Source: Sympetrum striolatum (Eukaryota > Arthropoda > Insecta > Odonata > Libellulidae). From it: a stretch of 64,000 nt of DNA. A model generated the notes under the pieces. The model was not told the DNA's origin. It saw nothing but the letters and a program-made list of their open reading frames with translations, and did no database searches. Within the stretch, counting starts at the first letter, position 1. Each line of letters opens with the position of its first letter. The DNA lies in assembly GCA_947579665.1 (NCBI GenBank), contig OX388345.1:66393454-66457453 (forward strand). Reading direction: 5' to 3'. The translations under genes were made by a program, and so were the position numbers. Of this stretch, positions 13,320 through 26,360 are shown one piece after another.

Positions 13320-15160
13320 ATTCCGGGTTCGATTTGTGGTCCTGTCAGACTTTTTTCGAATCCGTTTTTCCTTGGGATTTTTTTTAACATTTGTTAATGG
13401 GACGGGAGAATTACTTTAACATATAGACTGCCAGGTACAGAACACCGCCTAGTACTAATGGACTTTAAATTTTTGCAGGATGGAATTAGAGTTATCCTCT
13501 TTCTGAGAAAATTTCATTGAACTTTTCATTTACAAAACCTAAAATGAACTTAAGGGAAATTCCTAGAATAGCTTCCTTCCTCCCTATTCCTTAATAGCTA
13601 GAATCAGCTTCGTTGTGGATATTTGGGATTTCAATCTTACTTTCCTCAAAATTATTTAGAAAGATTAAGAATTTTTCAAATGGGGATAATGGAGACTTAT
13701 TTCAGGACCTTCCTGTTATGAGATGGACTTCAAACTTTGCATTAAATAATTTCAAGTCCTAACAAGTTATACTGTCTATCCACATCTGCCAATAAGTCCT
13801 GGGTTCGACATCAAGTGTCTCAAAATTAGAAATTGCAAATTTATTAAAGATTTATTTTTAACCCCTTCCTGATAAATTTTGAAACTTAAAACTTGGTGAA
13901 TAAAGGATATTAACACATTTCATATGCTTGCAGAATGCAAGCAACTTTTACTCGTCTATTATATATAGATGCTTCTCCGGATTCATATTTATATAGATAG
14001 GATATATTCATTGTATATGTGATATGGATACTAATTCACAGGCTAAACCACGAGCGTCTTTGACTTGAAAATTGTACGACGTATTGGCCATAGCGTGTAA
14101 CCACCAGAAAAAATGCGATTTTGAACCTCAGTGTCATGGGTTCGATTCCAGTAGGCCCCAAAGTCACGATTTTCTCCATAAAGATACGTTGCGGGGATTT
14201 TAGAAAATGTTTTATGAGGCACTTCCTGGCAAAGTAGAGAGTTGAAATTCGAGGCATCGTTGGAGGCCGTGCGTATCCGACGAAAAATATTAAGAAATCA
14301 TCGAAGATTATCCTTGGTTCAATACTAAGTCAGGGCAAATATACTCCCATTTAATTTACATTGCCACTTTTAAGATTTTTTTAAATCACTTCCCAATAAG
14401 ATGGAAACTTGAAACTCGGCATGTAGATAGACATCATGAATGTATTCTATGTACGCTTTTTACCGTTTCGCTGATGGTCCTTGGTTCGATCCCAGAGGTC
14501 CATTTACATTCCTCAATGCATTTCTTATGGAGATAATGGAAAGAAATTTTAGGTACTTCCCGCCATGATATCGACTTCAAACTTTGCATTAAATAAGATC
14601 AAGTCCTTAAAAATCATGCTGTGCATTCATAGCTGCCAATATGTCCTGGGTTCGACACCAGGAGTCTCTACAATCAGTAATTGATCCAATTTTTAAGAAT
14701 TATTTTGAACCCCTTTCCAATAATAAAGAAACTTGAAGCTCAGCATATAGGTAGAGATCATAAATATATTTTATGTACGTTGTTGAACGCTCCGCTGATA
14801 TTCCTTGGTTCGATCCCAGAGAGTAATTTGCATTCCTCAATGCTTTTTTTACAGAGATAACGGAAACAAATTTTAGGTACTTCCCGGCATGATATCGACT
14901 TCAAACTTTTCATTAAATATGAAGTCCTTCTGTGCATTCACAGCTGCAAAAATGTCCTGGGTTCGACACCAGGCGTCTCTACTATTTAAAACGTATGGCG
15001 GGAATTCCAAATTACCTATGATACAGTTTCGAGAATATTTTCAGCTACATCCTTGTAGGATAAAGAATTCAAAATCACATAGGTCACGGAAAATGCGCTG
15101 TTATTTATTTATATTTATAAAGCTGTCACCAAATGTGCGTTAGTTTGACGCCAGGTAAGT
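13320..15160 (+). repeat. Tandem array of ~165-bp units with tRNA B-box-like motifs
   Basis: GGTTCGA-type motifs recur on the plus strand at about 13326, 13802, 14139, 14316 (GGTTCAA), 14483, 14649, 14807, 14960 and 15143 (GTTTGAC). Spacing is mostly 153-183 bp. Two unit types alternate: CCTTGGTTCGATCCCAG and CCTGGGTTCGACACCAGG. Units share an upstream block (ACTTCCC, then GACTTCAAACTTTGCATT or a variant) and a stretch ending in CTGCCAATATGTCCTGG. The higher-order period is about 315-325 bp. Each B-box core is near-identical to the Pol III B-box consensus GGTTCGANNCC. No convincing A-box or full tRNA fold is seen in the units. Confidence 0.75.
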
Positions 15161-15391
15161 GCAAATTTCTCCTATTTAAAATTAATTGCGGCGATTTTTA
15201 AAAATATTTTCAATCCGTTTTTTTTGTGGTCCTTCTTGGTATGGAATCGACTATATTCTTAATATTCGCCGGGAAAGCTCCAGATCTTTTCCGACTTAAT
15301 TTTGTTTCATCAATATGCTTGCAGAGTGCAAGCTACATTTTACTTGTATTAAATAAGTTCAGTAGTTAAAAGGTACGTAGTTATGAAAGAT

Positions 15392-15463
15392 ACCCTTTGT
15401 CCTAATGGATAAGGCATCGGTCTACTTAATCGGAAAGTAGGGGTTCGAGTCCCACCGGGGGTA
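15392..15463 (+). pseudogene. tRNA-Arg-like pseudogene
   Basis: The element folds as a cloverleaf. Acceptor ACCCTTT pairs with CGGGGGT (6 of 7), the D arm is CCTAATGGATAAGG, the T arm is built on GGTTCGAGTCCC, and a terminal A follows. D and T arms look like tRNA-Arg of the CCT/TCT type. The anticodon loop reads CTACTTA (ACT), which would not be arginine, and the variable region is altered. I call it a pseudogene or tRNA-derived element. Confidence 0.65.
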
Positions 15464-16500
15464 ATAATTTTACAGTTTGGAAAATGTTAAATCAATAATC
15501 CATACTAATTAATACCATCAAATTAATAATAATCATGAATAATTACAGATAATTGTAATCAATCTGTTTTGACTATTTCTTAAATTAATAGTTGTCTCTG
15601 TTCAGTTTTCCAGTTATTTGGTACATGATTGGAAGATTTTTTAGATTTTTTTTACTTTTCCCTCCTCTCACAGGAATGACTTTATACCACCGGGCATCGT
15701 ATCTGATTGAAGTTCTTAAGAATAAATGAGCCGTTCTAGTTCTGTGAGGAAGATCAGAGAAATTAAAATTGAAAGAACCATTCAAGAATTAATTTTTCTT
15801 TAATTAAATACGAAATTAATCGATTGGGAAAACAGATTCATGATATTTGCAACCACTGCTTCATGCCGAAAGGTGGCCAGCAGGGTCCTTACATAGATAA
15901 TGAGATATCAGAGCGAATACACTATTTTAGTCGTATGTCCTTTATTAATTCCTGAAATCCTATATTCTCTTTTTATTTGAAAGGTGCATCCCTCTGAACA
16001 AGAAGTTCTAATAGTTGAACATCCAGCACTTTTTTTAAGGAGTTGAAGGCATTCCAAATAGAATCACCGCATCTGTTGCATGGGTATTTGTTAAAGATAT
16101 TAACAGTATACTGAGGAAGAATCCAAGAGCATTAAAGCAGGTATTTAATTTTAAATTATGTACGATTATTTATATAATTAGGTATGTAATAGATGGTGGT
16201 ATGATTAATCAGTTACAAAAATAAATTACTTGACTGTTTTATAAAACCATTGCATCTCAATATTTTTAATTTTGCAGGTACCTTGTACCTTTTAATATTC
16301 ATTGATTTTGGAGAACTTATACTTCCAGCGGATAAATAATAATCATTATTTGCACCTCAGTTACATTAATTTGCTCACTGAGTTTTATTCGATTGTTAAA
16401 TTTTTGTCTCAAATTACAAAATGATTACGTGTCGGTTCTTATTGATTTTAAGATTCCTACTTAAAATCGATATATATCGATCCCTGCGCCAATCAAGTTG
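15464..16500. other. Intergenic, little visible
   Basis: AT-rich. There is a short palindrome ATCGATATATATCGAT near 16466-16481. No supported gene. Confidence 0.55.
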
Positions 16501-19105
16501 ATTAGTCGGTGATTCGAACAGAAGAGAATGTTTATGTTGTTGCCTTTGGCTTAAGGTAAGTTTTATTGCTTATTTTTAGTTATTGTAGATTATTTTGTTG
16601 CTACAGAAATATTATCATTAACCATTCAAGTGTATTATGTACCATTGAATAGTATTTTTAGTGTGAAATATTCGCGAAAAATCATTACACTGATAAGGAA
16701 CAGTCTTAATTTAGTTTATAAGAACACAATTTTTTAGTGAATATGTGAAATTATATATCTTGCAAATAGAAAGTTTTTATATTGGAAAAATTTACCCTTA
16801 TATTTACTTGAGAGACTTTAAGATTTACTTTTGTTCACAAATCATATATCAGGTACTCTTCGTAGAGTGTACCGTTGCTTAGACTGCTGCTTCTTTCATT
16901 GTTCAAGTATCTTCTATTAAACGTATTGAAACTTCGATGTATGATAAAATACTGGTAAATAAAAAAAGGCAAACTGGACTCTTCTAGAAATTTACCAAAA
17001 TACCTCCCTTACTGTTTTATCTTTCCATTTCTACTCTTATAGCTTTTGATTCATAATACAATTGCATAAACTATACTATGTATATTAAGTAACCGTTGAA
17101 TAGCCTAATTGTTGAATTTATCGTCTCACATTTTCTCAGAATTCCGTCATGAAACTCATTTCCTTTTTTTGTAGAATTTTGAGATACAGTTTCCGATGAG
17201 TGTGACAGCTGCTTCTCTGCTTCAATTTCTGTGTTTTCTGAGTGTCAGCTGGGGTTGGAGTTGGATTAAGAATACTACAATGGAGAGCCATAGCTGTTTT
17301 TCCATTGCTTTCAGGAGGCAACAATTCCCATGTAAGTGTTTTTCTCTCTCTTTGAATGTAATGAAGGGATGGTTAAACCATAAGAGATTAGGAATAAATG
17401 TTATTATGATTATGATTAGGAACTTATGTTTTATTCAGGGGTTGATTTTTAGGACCGTTTGATACCAGCTTTTTATATCGAAGGTCTTAGGAAGGCTGTA
17501 ATAAATCTATGTTTAGGATTGCTTGAAATATATTGTGAAGTGAAATGAAAGCATGAATATCACTTGCATTTTTCGCATTCACTTATAATAGTGTTTATTG
17601 CTTCGTTCAGTCTTATAGCCACATTGACAATTGATACTCTTTGCCTTCAAAATTTCCTCATTGCTGTTGAGTTGTTGTAGGGGGATTCCAATCCACTCTT
17701 TTTTCATGTTCCAACCATGCCTGCTACAGAGATTTAAAGAACCAAGCGATTCTAATTTTCCTTTATAATCTTCTGAGTGTCTCCTCATCTTATTTGGGTT
17801 ACATGCATCTCTCCTTAATATTTGGATTCCTTTAATGTAAATTGAACAAATTGAATAAGTTTTTCTTGAATACTAAGCCTTTCAATTTATAAATGGTCAT
17901 TTCTATTCACACAGTCAAAATATTGGTGGTAGTTAATGATGAGTGTGTACAAATCAATGTTGTATTCCTATCACTTCTGAATCGTTTGCCTTACTGTGGA
18001 TATTGATCACTAGAGTGCTCCTTATGCATTTAGACCCACACTGGTACTCTTCCATAATGATTCCTGCATATTCACTCATTTATTTCAGGGGAATATTAGT
18101 GAAGGTTTTGTAGTTGAGTAATGTGATGCCTCTTATTTTTTCACAATCAAGTTCATCCTTTAAACTTTCTTATCATCTTATCTTATATACTATAGTTTTG
18201 AATGTCATAACTGGATTACACTTCCATTGTTCCATTGTTTATTGAAAAAGCTGAACTTTAATGGTAGTCTTGAAATTATATGACAAATAAATAACTGTCA
18301 GTTTTTAAAGCAGTGAGATTGTTTTACCTGGAGAAGGACATTTTATTTTTTGGGACTGTTAAATATTGAGTCATATTATAATTATAACTGAAGTATATGT
18401 TTTCAATGCATCATCAGCCATTTTCAATCTTTTATTAGATATTGACTACCCCTTGCTTTTTCCAGTCTCTATTCTGAACTCCTCTATACAATGTTACCTT
18501 GGAATCTATACCATTGGTCTCTTCACATATCTTGGTGTTCAGTTGAGAACTGTTGATGTATATTCTAGTCATCACATGGCTAACCACGATAATTTTAGCT
18601 GTTTCGTTTTACTTAAAACGTCTGTCACTACTGTCTTCATCTTTAGATAAGTGTTGCATTTTTGTCATTTTTTTCTTATTACTTTCCTGCAAATCAATCC
18701 TGATTTCCGATTTGCTGGAATTTCCACAGACGTCTTAAGACTAGAAACCAGTTGGTGACATGCTAACATTAAATTTATACTTATAATATTTATCAGGTAG
18801 AGAGTCATGACGGTATAATAACTGCTAACGAAAAATGCGTTTGAAAGATTTATATTTTCAATTTCCTAATGATTACTAATCGACAGTTTTGCATATTTTT
18901 ATTTGTAAACATCGATGAAGCTTTTCACATCAATAGAATTGTCGAATTAGGTGGATACAATTTCGGAATAATAGGTCGTCAAAACTTCAGTCTTAACTAT
19001 TCTCTTCAGACTTATCTCCTCTTGCTTTTTTATTCCACGCGATTCGGCGACAACTTGAAAAGTAATCGCACATCCCCGGAGTTTTTTATGTTTCTAAGTA
19101 TGCAT

Positions 19106-19215
19106 CTAGATATAATAATAATAATAATAATAAAACGGCTTTATTCGGGCGAGATTGAGACTAAAAGTCTCCTCTTCCATCTAACCACTACGTCCTTGTG
19201 TCAATATTTTACCGT
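19106..19215 (-). repeat. LINE 3' end with (TTA)n tail
   Basis: On the minus strand a moderately GC stretch ends in CGAATAAAGCCG and is followed by about nine TTA repeats. A short simple-repeat tail after AATAAAG is typical of non-LTR retrotransposon 3' ends. The family is not determined. Confidence 0.4.
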
Positions 19216-21049
19216 AATAGAATCAAGTGACACTTAGGGCTTTCTCTTTTTCTCGTAATTGATGCATTTTTGGTTATCTATTCTTTTGCATAAAAATTAC
19301 TGTTTCTATATTTGTTTCATCAGCTTTAACAATTTTTATTTTATTCATTCTGTTGTCCTTGTTAAAATAGTTGAATAATGCAAGGAAATTCTTGTAAATA
19401 ATGTTAGTAAACCACTTCTGTGTGAAATCATTTTTTATAATAATTTTTCATTTATGATCTCATATTTATTGATTTTTAACTAAAAGTTAGGTATTACATT
19501 TCATGGTAAATCTGTGAAATTTAATTTGATTATATATATCGTAGATAATATTATTTTCCTTTGTTCAATTAACAACTATTTAAAACTCTTTAAGACTTTT
19601 ATAAGAGTTGGATCCCAGTTGTTTTTGTCTGCTATTTCTGAAGGACTAATGGTTAATTATGATGTATTGGTCACTGTTTTTAAATATTTGATATATTTAA
19701 AGATATATATGAATGTATATGTTAGGAAAAATTATTTCCTTAGCTTTTTATTACTGTTCAACTGAGGATGCAGTTTTTATTTTCATTCATTAAAATTTTA
19801 GTTACTTTATTTGACTGTTGTTTTCTATTTCTTTCTCAGGTATTGTGCAAGATAATAATCCAGTCTTTTTGCTGAGTGAAATTCTACCCCATAAAGACCA
19901 GGGTTGAATATTCTGTCACAGATACAACTTTGAAGAGAAATAGCTGCATGCCCATGCCTCTGTCGGACTTCATCTCTTCTCCATTGCCATAAAGCCTCTA
20001 TTGAATTCCAGAATCATCTCAACTTTGAAGAAAAGCCACCATAAATATCCCCAGGTTAGCAATCTTTTAGTATTATTATGTATCCTTGTTATTGCATTCA
20101 CATTTATTGCTTAGCATTTTCCTTATGAATGAAACAAATGCAGTGGTTCTCAACTTGCAGGGACGTTTTTAAAAAAGTATCTCTCCTATTTTAGTTTTGT
20201 ATATTTAATAATAATCCCTCCATAAAATATTGATGCCAGAAAATTTAAATGTTTCATTTTATTATAAATAGAAATCACTCATTTACTGGAAGGGTTGCAA
20301 TTAAAATATCAAAATCTAAAATGACTTGAGCCATCACTACACTCAAATATGAAGTTGTTTCATTTCACTTGCTTTGTATCTTCCTTATATTTTGGTTAGT
20401 AGCTTCCAAAAGTTTCATGGCTATTCAACAGCAAACTAAGTGTTTGTGAAATATTAAATTACATCAAAAAGTAAACTTTTAGCATCATTGTAGGACTTAG
20501 TTGTCTTGAGGTTATTGAAAGACGACTGTAAGTCGTTTAAAATAAGACTGTACTACAGGTCTGGTATTATTTAGATTTAACTGAACTTAGGACTTGACTT
20601 TCTTTTATTGAAGAAGGGACATCTCCCACCATTTCATTTAGCATCAAATTAATCTTTTAACATATTGATTTCGATTGATTTGATGCTGTATTTTTAATTG
20701 AATTATTTGCTGCTTTTTGCATAAATTATTTCTTTCACATTTTCAATTGATAATTATTATCAATTTAATCCTTCCATGCATACAGAGATAATTCATATGC
20801 TGGCTAACTTCATTCTTATTTAATTAATTTATTCTTCTGTAATGTATATGTAATGTACAATGCTGTAATGGAAGAATTGATTTATTAATTATTTCTCATA
20901 TGCTGTAATGGAAGAATTAATTTTAACTTTTTGGATGTAGCTTTCCAAGGAATTACTCTTAATGGCTGTTACTGCATATCTTAAATGTTCAATTTTTAGG
21001 GTGATTAAGATGTAATTTGCATATAGGTATTTCAAAGTGAATTGCTGCT

Positions 21050-21197
21050 GAATGTCTCCATGCTACAAAGAAATAATGCTATGTAACTTGCATGTAGGGG
21101 TTTTATTGTGGTAGAGTATCAAAAGTTGACTGATGTGCATTAAAATCCCTTATGTGCAAATTATATGAACTTATTCCTTTGTAGCATGGAGACATTC
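21050..21197. mobile_element. 148-bp hairpin MITE
   Basis: Outer arms GAATGTCTCCATGCTACAAA and its complement are near perfect over about 27 bp. A second inner pair (TTGCATGTAGGGGTTTTA against its partner) follows. Non-coding. Confidence 0.65.
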
Positions 21198-21503
21198 CAC
21201 AAAATAACACCTGAAACTATTCATTTGATAATATTATAGTTTTTTCTTCAAAGATATATTATTTTGGTTCATGTTGAATTTATATGTGAAAAAAATAAAG
21301 AAGATCTTTTGATGTGCCTTTATTGCATTATTTCAAAGTACACTTTTCATTCACAGGAGTGCAGGCAAACTGCCATGGAGACTGATCCTCAACATCCAGA
21401 GTGCTTCCAGGACTATCAATAACCTGCACCAATGGGCAGGATTGGGATGACAACATCACTAAACCTGCGGTACCTATTTCCATTAAGGTTGAATATAAAT
21501 TAG

Positions 21504-21746
21504 AGGTAAGAGGTTTATAATATCTCCCCTAACCATCTTTGTCGGCACTCTGCACCTTGTTGCCACCAGTTTTGCGGAAGCAACAGAAGGCCCAATTACT
21601 AACTTAGAAAGTCTTTGGATAATTAAAAATTTTCAAAGGCTTTCTAAGTTGGTAATTGGGCCTTCTGTTGCTTCCGCAAAACTGGTGGCAACAAGGTGCA
21701 GAGTTCTGACGAAGATAGCTGAAGGAAGTCGTTTAAACCTCTGATT
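21504..21746. mobile_element. ~243-nt long hairpin, near-perfect inner arms
   Basis: The inner arms (about 21547-21611 and 21628-21704) pair almost without mismatch. They include CACCTTGTTGCCACCAG, TTTTGCGGAAGCAACAGAAG and GGCCCAATTAC with their complements, around a short AT loop near 21620. Outer arms pair less well (AGAGGTTTA against TAAACCTCT). This is a fold-back MITE or a young inverted duplication. Its transcript would be a long double-stranded RNA. Confidence 0.8.
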
Positions 21747-21806
21747 TATTAATGAACTGTACTTCAAGTTTATTTCCTCATGAAAAATAAATATCACTTA
21801 GCTGTT

Positions 21807-21890
21807 TCAATTTTCATTTTAAAAATGTTTTACTTTATCCCCTTCAAATCAATTTTCATTTTAAAAATGTTTTACTTTATCCCCTTCAAA
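21807..21890 (+). repeat. Two perfect tandem copies of a 42-bp unit
   Basis: The unit begins TCAATTTTCATTTTAAAAAT and ends CCCCTTCAAA. It occurs twice in direct succession with no difference seen. Confidence 0.85.
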
Positions 21891-22517
21891 CTCAAGAAGA
21901 GCTAGACTAGCAGGATGTTGAGGTTCATTCTTTCCTCCAGCTGCAGCATCCTACTGAATCATGTTTCACAACTTGTATTCTCATGAGGGTGGTTTCATAA
22001 ATTTTCCAGTACAATTTTGTTCGTATTTAGTAGAATGATAGAACAAAGTATCATTCACAAATTATAATTTTTTGGTTTGGGTGTTGAAAATTTTTGTAGT
22101 TTAAGCATAAATAATATATTTATTCAAGAAAGTGATAAAACTATCTGTTCAAAGCAGTGCTACAATTTCGAGTCGAGTCAGGAAAAGAGTAAAATTAATC
22201 AAAATTTATCAATGCATACTTCATGAGAAAGCTATGAACAAAATTACATGCTATTACAAAATTATTGTATTGAGCTTAGACATGGGCGCCGTTATGATTT
22301 TTGTCAGCGGCGGCGTAGGGGGAAAATGAAGGCGGCGGCGGCGTAACGGCGTGAACGCTGACTGCTTAATCGTCGGCGGCGGCGCGGCGTAACCGGCGGC
22401 GTGGAAAATTTCGTTCGTATACGGCAGAAAAAAGGCGAATACCTCGAATATCTGAGAGTACATTATTACAGTTATATCATATCAATAAAGACAATGTAGA
22501 GCTATCTTGACTACGCA

Positions 22518-23099
22518 GCACAATGGGCTAGAATCGAAAAAAACTGGCAAAAAATCCTTTTCTTGAGTGCGGACTTTAGTACTGGCAATTCTCGAATAAA
22601 TCCTGCCTATTACTACCAAATTATTTACGCTGATTTCTACCTATTAAAATTCTACAAGTGGTCAAAATTGACCAAAATTCACGAATAATGCCAGGTTTAG
22701 ATTTTTGCAAAAATCTTCAGCCTCAAACCAAACCGAAATGAGTAGAATCGTCGAGAAAAAATCAATACAGTATTAAATAATCAACCTTTAAGTTTAATTA
22801 TGATTTTTTAAGTGATCACAGTTGAATATTTGAATTATTGCATCACTTCCATCAGATCTCCGAATTAGCTTCTGTTGGTGAAATACTCACTTCATGCAAC
22901 ATGTCTTATAAGTTATATTTCTTTCTCTTATCCTCTCTCGGACCCTCCGATTTAAGGAAAACGAGCTCACATAATACGCTGTATGGAAATATTATATGCA
23001 GAACTTATTGAGGTATGGCAATGCGAAGTTTTAAAGTTCACACTCAAAAAAATTGCCTTATTCTTGGCCAGCATTTTTCGATTCTAGCTCGCTCTGTGC
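22518..23099. mobile_element. 582-bp inverted-repeat element nested in the hAT-like element
   Basis: The left end reads GCACAATGGGCTAGAATCG, then a run of A. The right end, inverted, reads GCACAGAGCGAGCTAGAATC, then GAAAAA and TGCTGGCCA. A related left half lies at 63225-63470. Non-coding. Confidence 0.6.
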
Positions 23100-26000
23100 C
23101 GTAAAGGCATTAATTTGGCAATACATTGCTTTCCTTATTTTCACAAAAGCATGCTTCTAATAATTACGCTACATTACTTTAAGAACGTTTAAAGAGTGGT
23201 ATCACAAATTGGGCACAAATAGCCAGTAGAATGTCGATCAATGGATGTACTACTGTTGTGAATTAGTTTTAGCATCACATTTGCGCCACATTTTTCAAGT
23301 ATGGAATCCAGGAATAGACGCTCAATTGAAATTTCCAGAAAATAAAAAATGTATAAATGATGAACACAAATCAAAACATTTAAGTTTAAACAAACTAAAA
23401 GAATAATAAGCAAATGAATGAATGAGAGGAGTTTAAATAAATATATTTATAACATTCAGCAGTAGGTTACACTCTGTCAACAATATCTTTGCACAACGCA
23501 TAGTTGTCATGGATACAGTGGCGCAGCCAGGATTTGCCAATGGGGGGGGGTCCAAGGAAACGAAAAATGCTTAACTTACAGGGGATAGTATATTCATGCC
23601 CGTTACTTACTGCAAATATGTCAATTCTTTCAAAAACTAAATGCATTGAAAACTAGAGGAGTTTAACGCTTATATGGACAACTTATTAATCTTTCCAACA
23701 TAGTAGTTTACATAACCGAACTTTTGGAAACTTATAAGTGTTGTTTGGATTTATAGTTTGGATACGTGCAATATCTATTAAAAAGTCATGTTTTCTATGC
23801 TAAAGTGTATCATTGTTGTAGATATAGACTTCCCGAATCATTGAGAGTTCTTTCTTCCAAGAGGTTGCCAAGTGTGAGAAGGAAAAAAATTAGTAACGAT
23901 TATTTGGCAAGCGACATAATACGTAATATCCACTCATTGCCGCGCCCATGCTTATTAGAATATCTTCCGTTATAAAACTATATCATAAGCAGGTTTCTTG
24001 TGACTTCATCCCTTGTTTTTAAAATTATCTCCTCTTCTAAGAAACAAAATATAATTATTATCAGATGGTTTCGCTTCGTTAAAAAAACATTTATATAAGA
24101 ATTTTCTGGTAGGCTTACAATTAAGTCTGATTTCGTTATTTATGTATTAGCTAAGTAATCAATTGAATGCGTCACAAACCGAGCATTAAAAATTCGGCTG
24201 CATTAAAAAATACAGTATACTCATGATTATTGTTGATATTATAATTGAATTTGCAGAAATCAAGTTACATACCAAGGTGGAAAAAATGAAGATGTCAACT
24301 TACAATTATTTAGACTAAGTAATAGGTGTCTTAACCAGTAGAGAGCTGATACAAAACCCAGTCATACGCACTGTGAGTTTTCAAAGAAAACAAAAATTTT
24401 CTATGAATTTAAATTTCGAATAGGCATTGTATGACCACTTGGTTGACAGGATAAGATATGAGATTCGTGGGATTCTATCACCAGAAAAAAATTGGCTGCA
24501 TCGAAAAGGAAGCTGAAGAATTTAAGTCACAGTTTTAACAGTTTCTCAAATTTATTTCAAGTCATCAAGTCACAGTTCCTATAAATCTGTTCGCACCTTA
24601 CGTGCGCAATACCTTTCAGCTGACTCATTTGCTTCCAAAGTGGAATATTATAAATAATATAAACGAAAATTAATTAATTTTTACTGATATCATGTATTGC
24701 TCCAATACTTTTACAAATTACTACGGAAACCCGGTTATTGAATTATTTTCGTAACTATACAGAAAATTAACGGGTAATTATAAAATAAGGATCAGTATAT
24801 TTTATATCATCCCGAGTAATGAAGAGTCTACTGTACAGACTTTTATTCGTCCAGAATGATTAATAAAGGAACCAGTACCTTTGGAATTGTCACTAAACTC
24901 ATCTTGTGATGTGCCCTCCGATAACAGCCCTAAAATAATACAATCCTAATTTATGCAACTAATAATGGTCATTATACAAAAAACACATAGACCTTCCGTT
25001 TTCCCGATAGAAGCCTCGAGCTATTAGCGGACTGTGAAAAAAATTTCGGATGTAAATCTGTATTTTATGAAATCCAAACTAAACTCTCCTTCGAACTGCT
25101 CCCTGTGAATTTCTCAAAAGCACTATTCACGAGCCTAGCTCTGCATTCACACCCTCAAAACAGTCACGTGCAGTAGATCTAACTGAGCGTTTTATCAATC
25201 TGTTTGTCTCTCAAACGTAATCTTAATTTCTGTTTTCAGGGTGTAAGTTTCGATTTACTTCTCGAATTTTCCCTTGTGTTTTTGCAAGGAGTAAAATCAG
25301 CACTTTCAAATTCTTCTCATGGGAATCTTATCTTATGGTGTGAGTCATCTAATAAGAGGATATGGTTCAGAAGTGCATACGTTGAACATTGTGTGCGAAA
25401 CACTCGTAGCGTCCCATTGATTTCGATGTCGGCTCTAGGCCTGCTCTGCTACCGAAAACATCAACTTGGCTGTAATCGGAGCCATATTTACTGGCATGCA
25501 AAGCTTTCGCTGAATTTATCAAGCAAATGATTGGGGTTTTGTACTCTACAGCAGAAAAAAGCACAGAGCCTCTATACAGTCTCAATCATTTTATCTGGTG
25601 GCAAGGAAATAAATTTAAATTTTTAATTTTGATTTAAAATATATACTGCAATATTGTGTAAATTAAATTAATGTTTTTTTAGATATTTTTTTTTCAAATT
25701 GGGCGCTCTTTTTGAAAGCGCGAAATAACGGGAACTTATTTATTTCTGACTGCGATAAAGTACCAAAAAGATAAAAACAAAAAAATTTCTATTACATAGT
25801 TACACATGCAATATATTAAGCTAAAATTTGGTAGAACTTGTTTTTCTGTGGACATTCTTGTTTAAGTTTTATTCAACTCAAAACTCAAGTAACTATAATG
25901 GAAAAACCGACAATAAATAGCTTTTTCATTTATTTAAAATTAATAACTTTGTTTAATAATAAGATATGGTATAATAATTTATAATTCCTTTAAAACTTAT

Positions 26001-26360
26001 GTCTGATAATTAGAAACAAGTTTCCGCAAATTCTAAGGCAAAAAACTGCTAACATGTGAAGAAAACTATGCGTTAAGTGATAGCCGCCTGAGTAAAGTGT
26101 ACCCCGCCCGGGTAAGGCACACTTGTCAAGTGAACACCACCTTCTGGTGGGACTCATTGTAAAGTGACTCCTGCCCGTTAAGTGCTCCTCGACTCCTACA
26201 CTGGCACCGATTTTGCCGGCACGTGTGCAAACGGCCTAATCGTAACACGTATCGATATCACGTATAACTCAGCGCCCTCGTGGAAAGCCCGAGATGAGTT
26301 CTATTAGTTCAAAGCGTATCTCTTCGAATTACTTGTCAGCATATTTTCGACTGTGGGACT
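23100..26360. other. Interior of the hAT-like element, no gene recognised
   Basis: Near 23518 a CAGTGGCGCAGCCAGGATTT motif followed by a run of G resembles a repeat end often seen in invertebrate genomes. At 26097-26126 there is an inverted AAGTGT...ACACTT around a GC-rich core. The 108-codon frame at 25204-25530 has no recognisable domain. Confidence 0.4.

Larger units (their letters stand above)
16500..21505 (+). ncRNA. Possible spliced noncoding transcript (exon-like blocks)
   Basis: Four blocks look like exons. One ends at 16555 with donor AAG|GTAAG. The others are 17175-17331 (acceptor TTTTTTTGTAG, donor GTAAGTG), 19840-20054 (acceptor TTTCTTTCTCAG, donor GTTAGC) and 21357-21505 (acceptor TTCACAG, donor GTAAGAG). 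They are less AT-rich than their surroundings. All three frames of 19840-20054 are closed within about 30 codons, so coding is unlikely. Splice-site appearance alone is weak evidence. Confidence 0.28.

Noticed and set aside
14036..14257. Minus-strand ORF with GPTGIEPMTLR
   Set aside because: This peptide is the well-known antisense translation of a tRNA B-box (GGTTCGATTCC), not a protein domain. It is part of the tandem array.
15392..15463. Functional tRNA gene
   Set aside because: The cloverleaf is good, but the anticodon loop reads ACT in an Arg-type body and the variable region is altered. A pseudogene or tRNA-derived repeat fits better.
22285..22411. CpG island or promoter from the GGCGGCG block
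   Set aside because: It lies just inside a transposon end with a perfect target duplication, and a matching block lies at the other end. It is a subterminal repeat.
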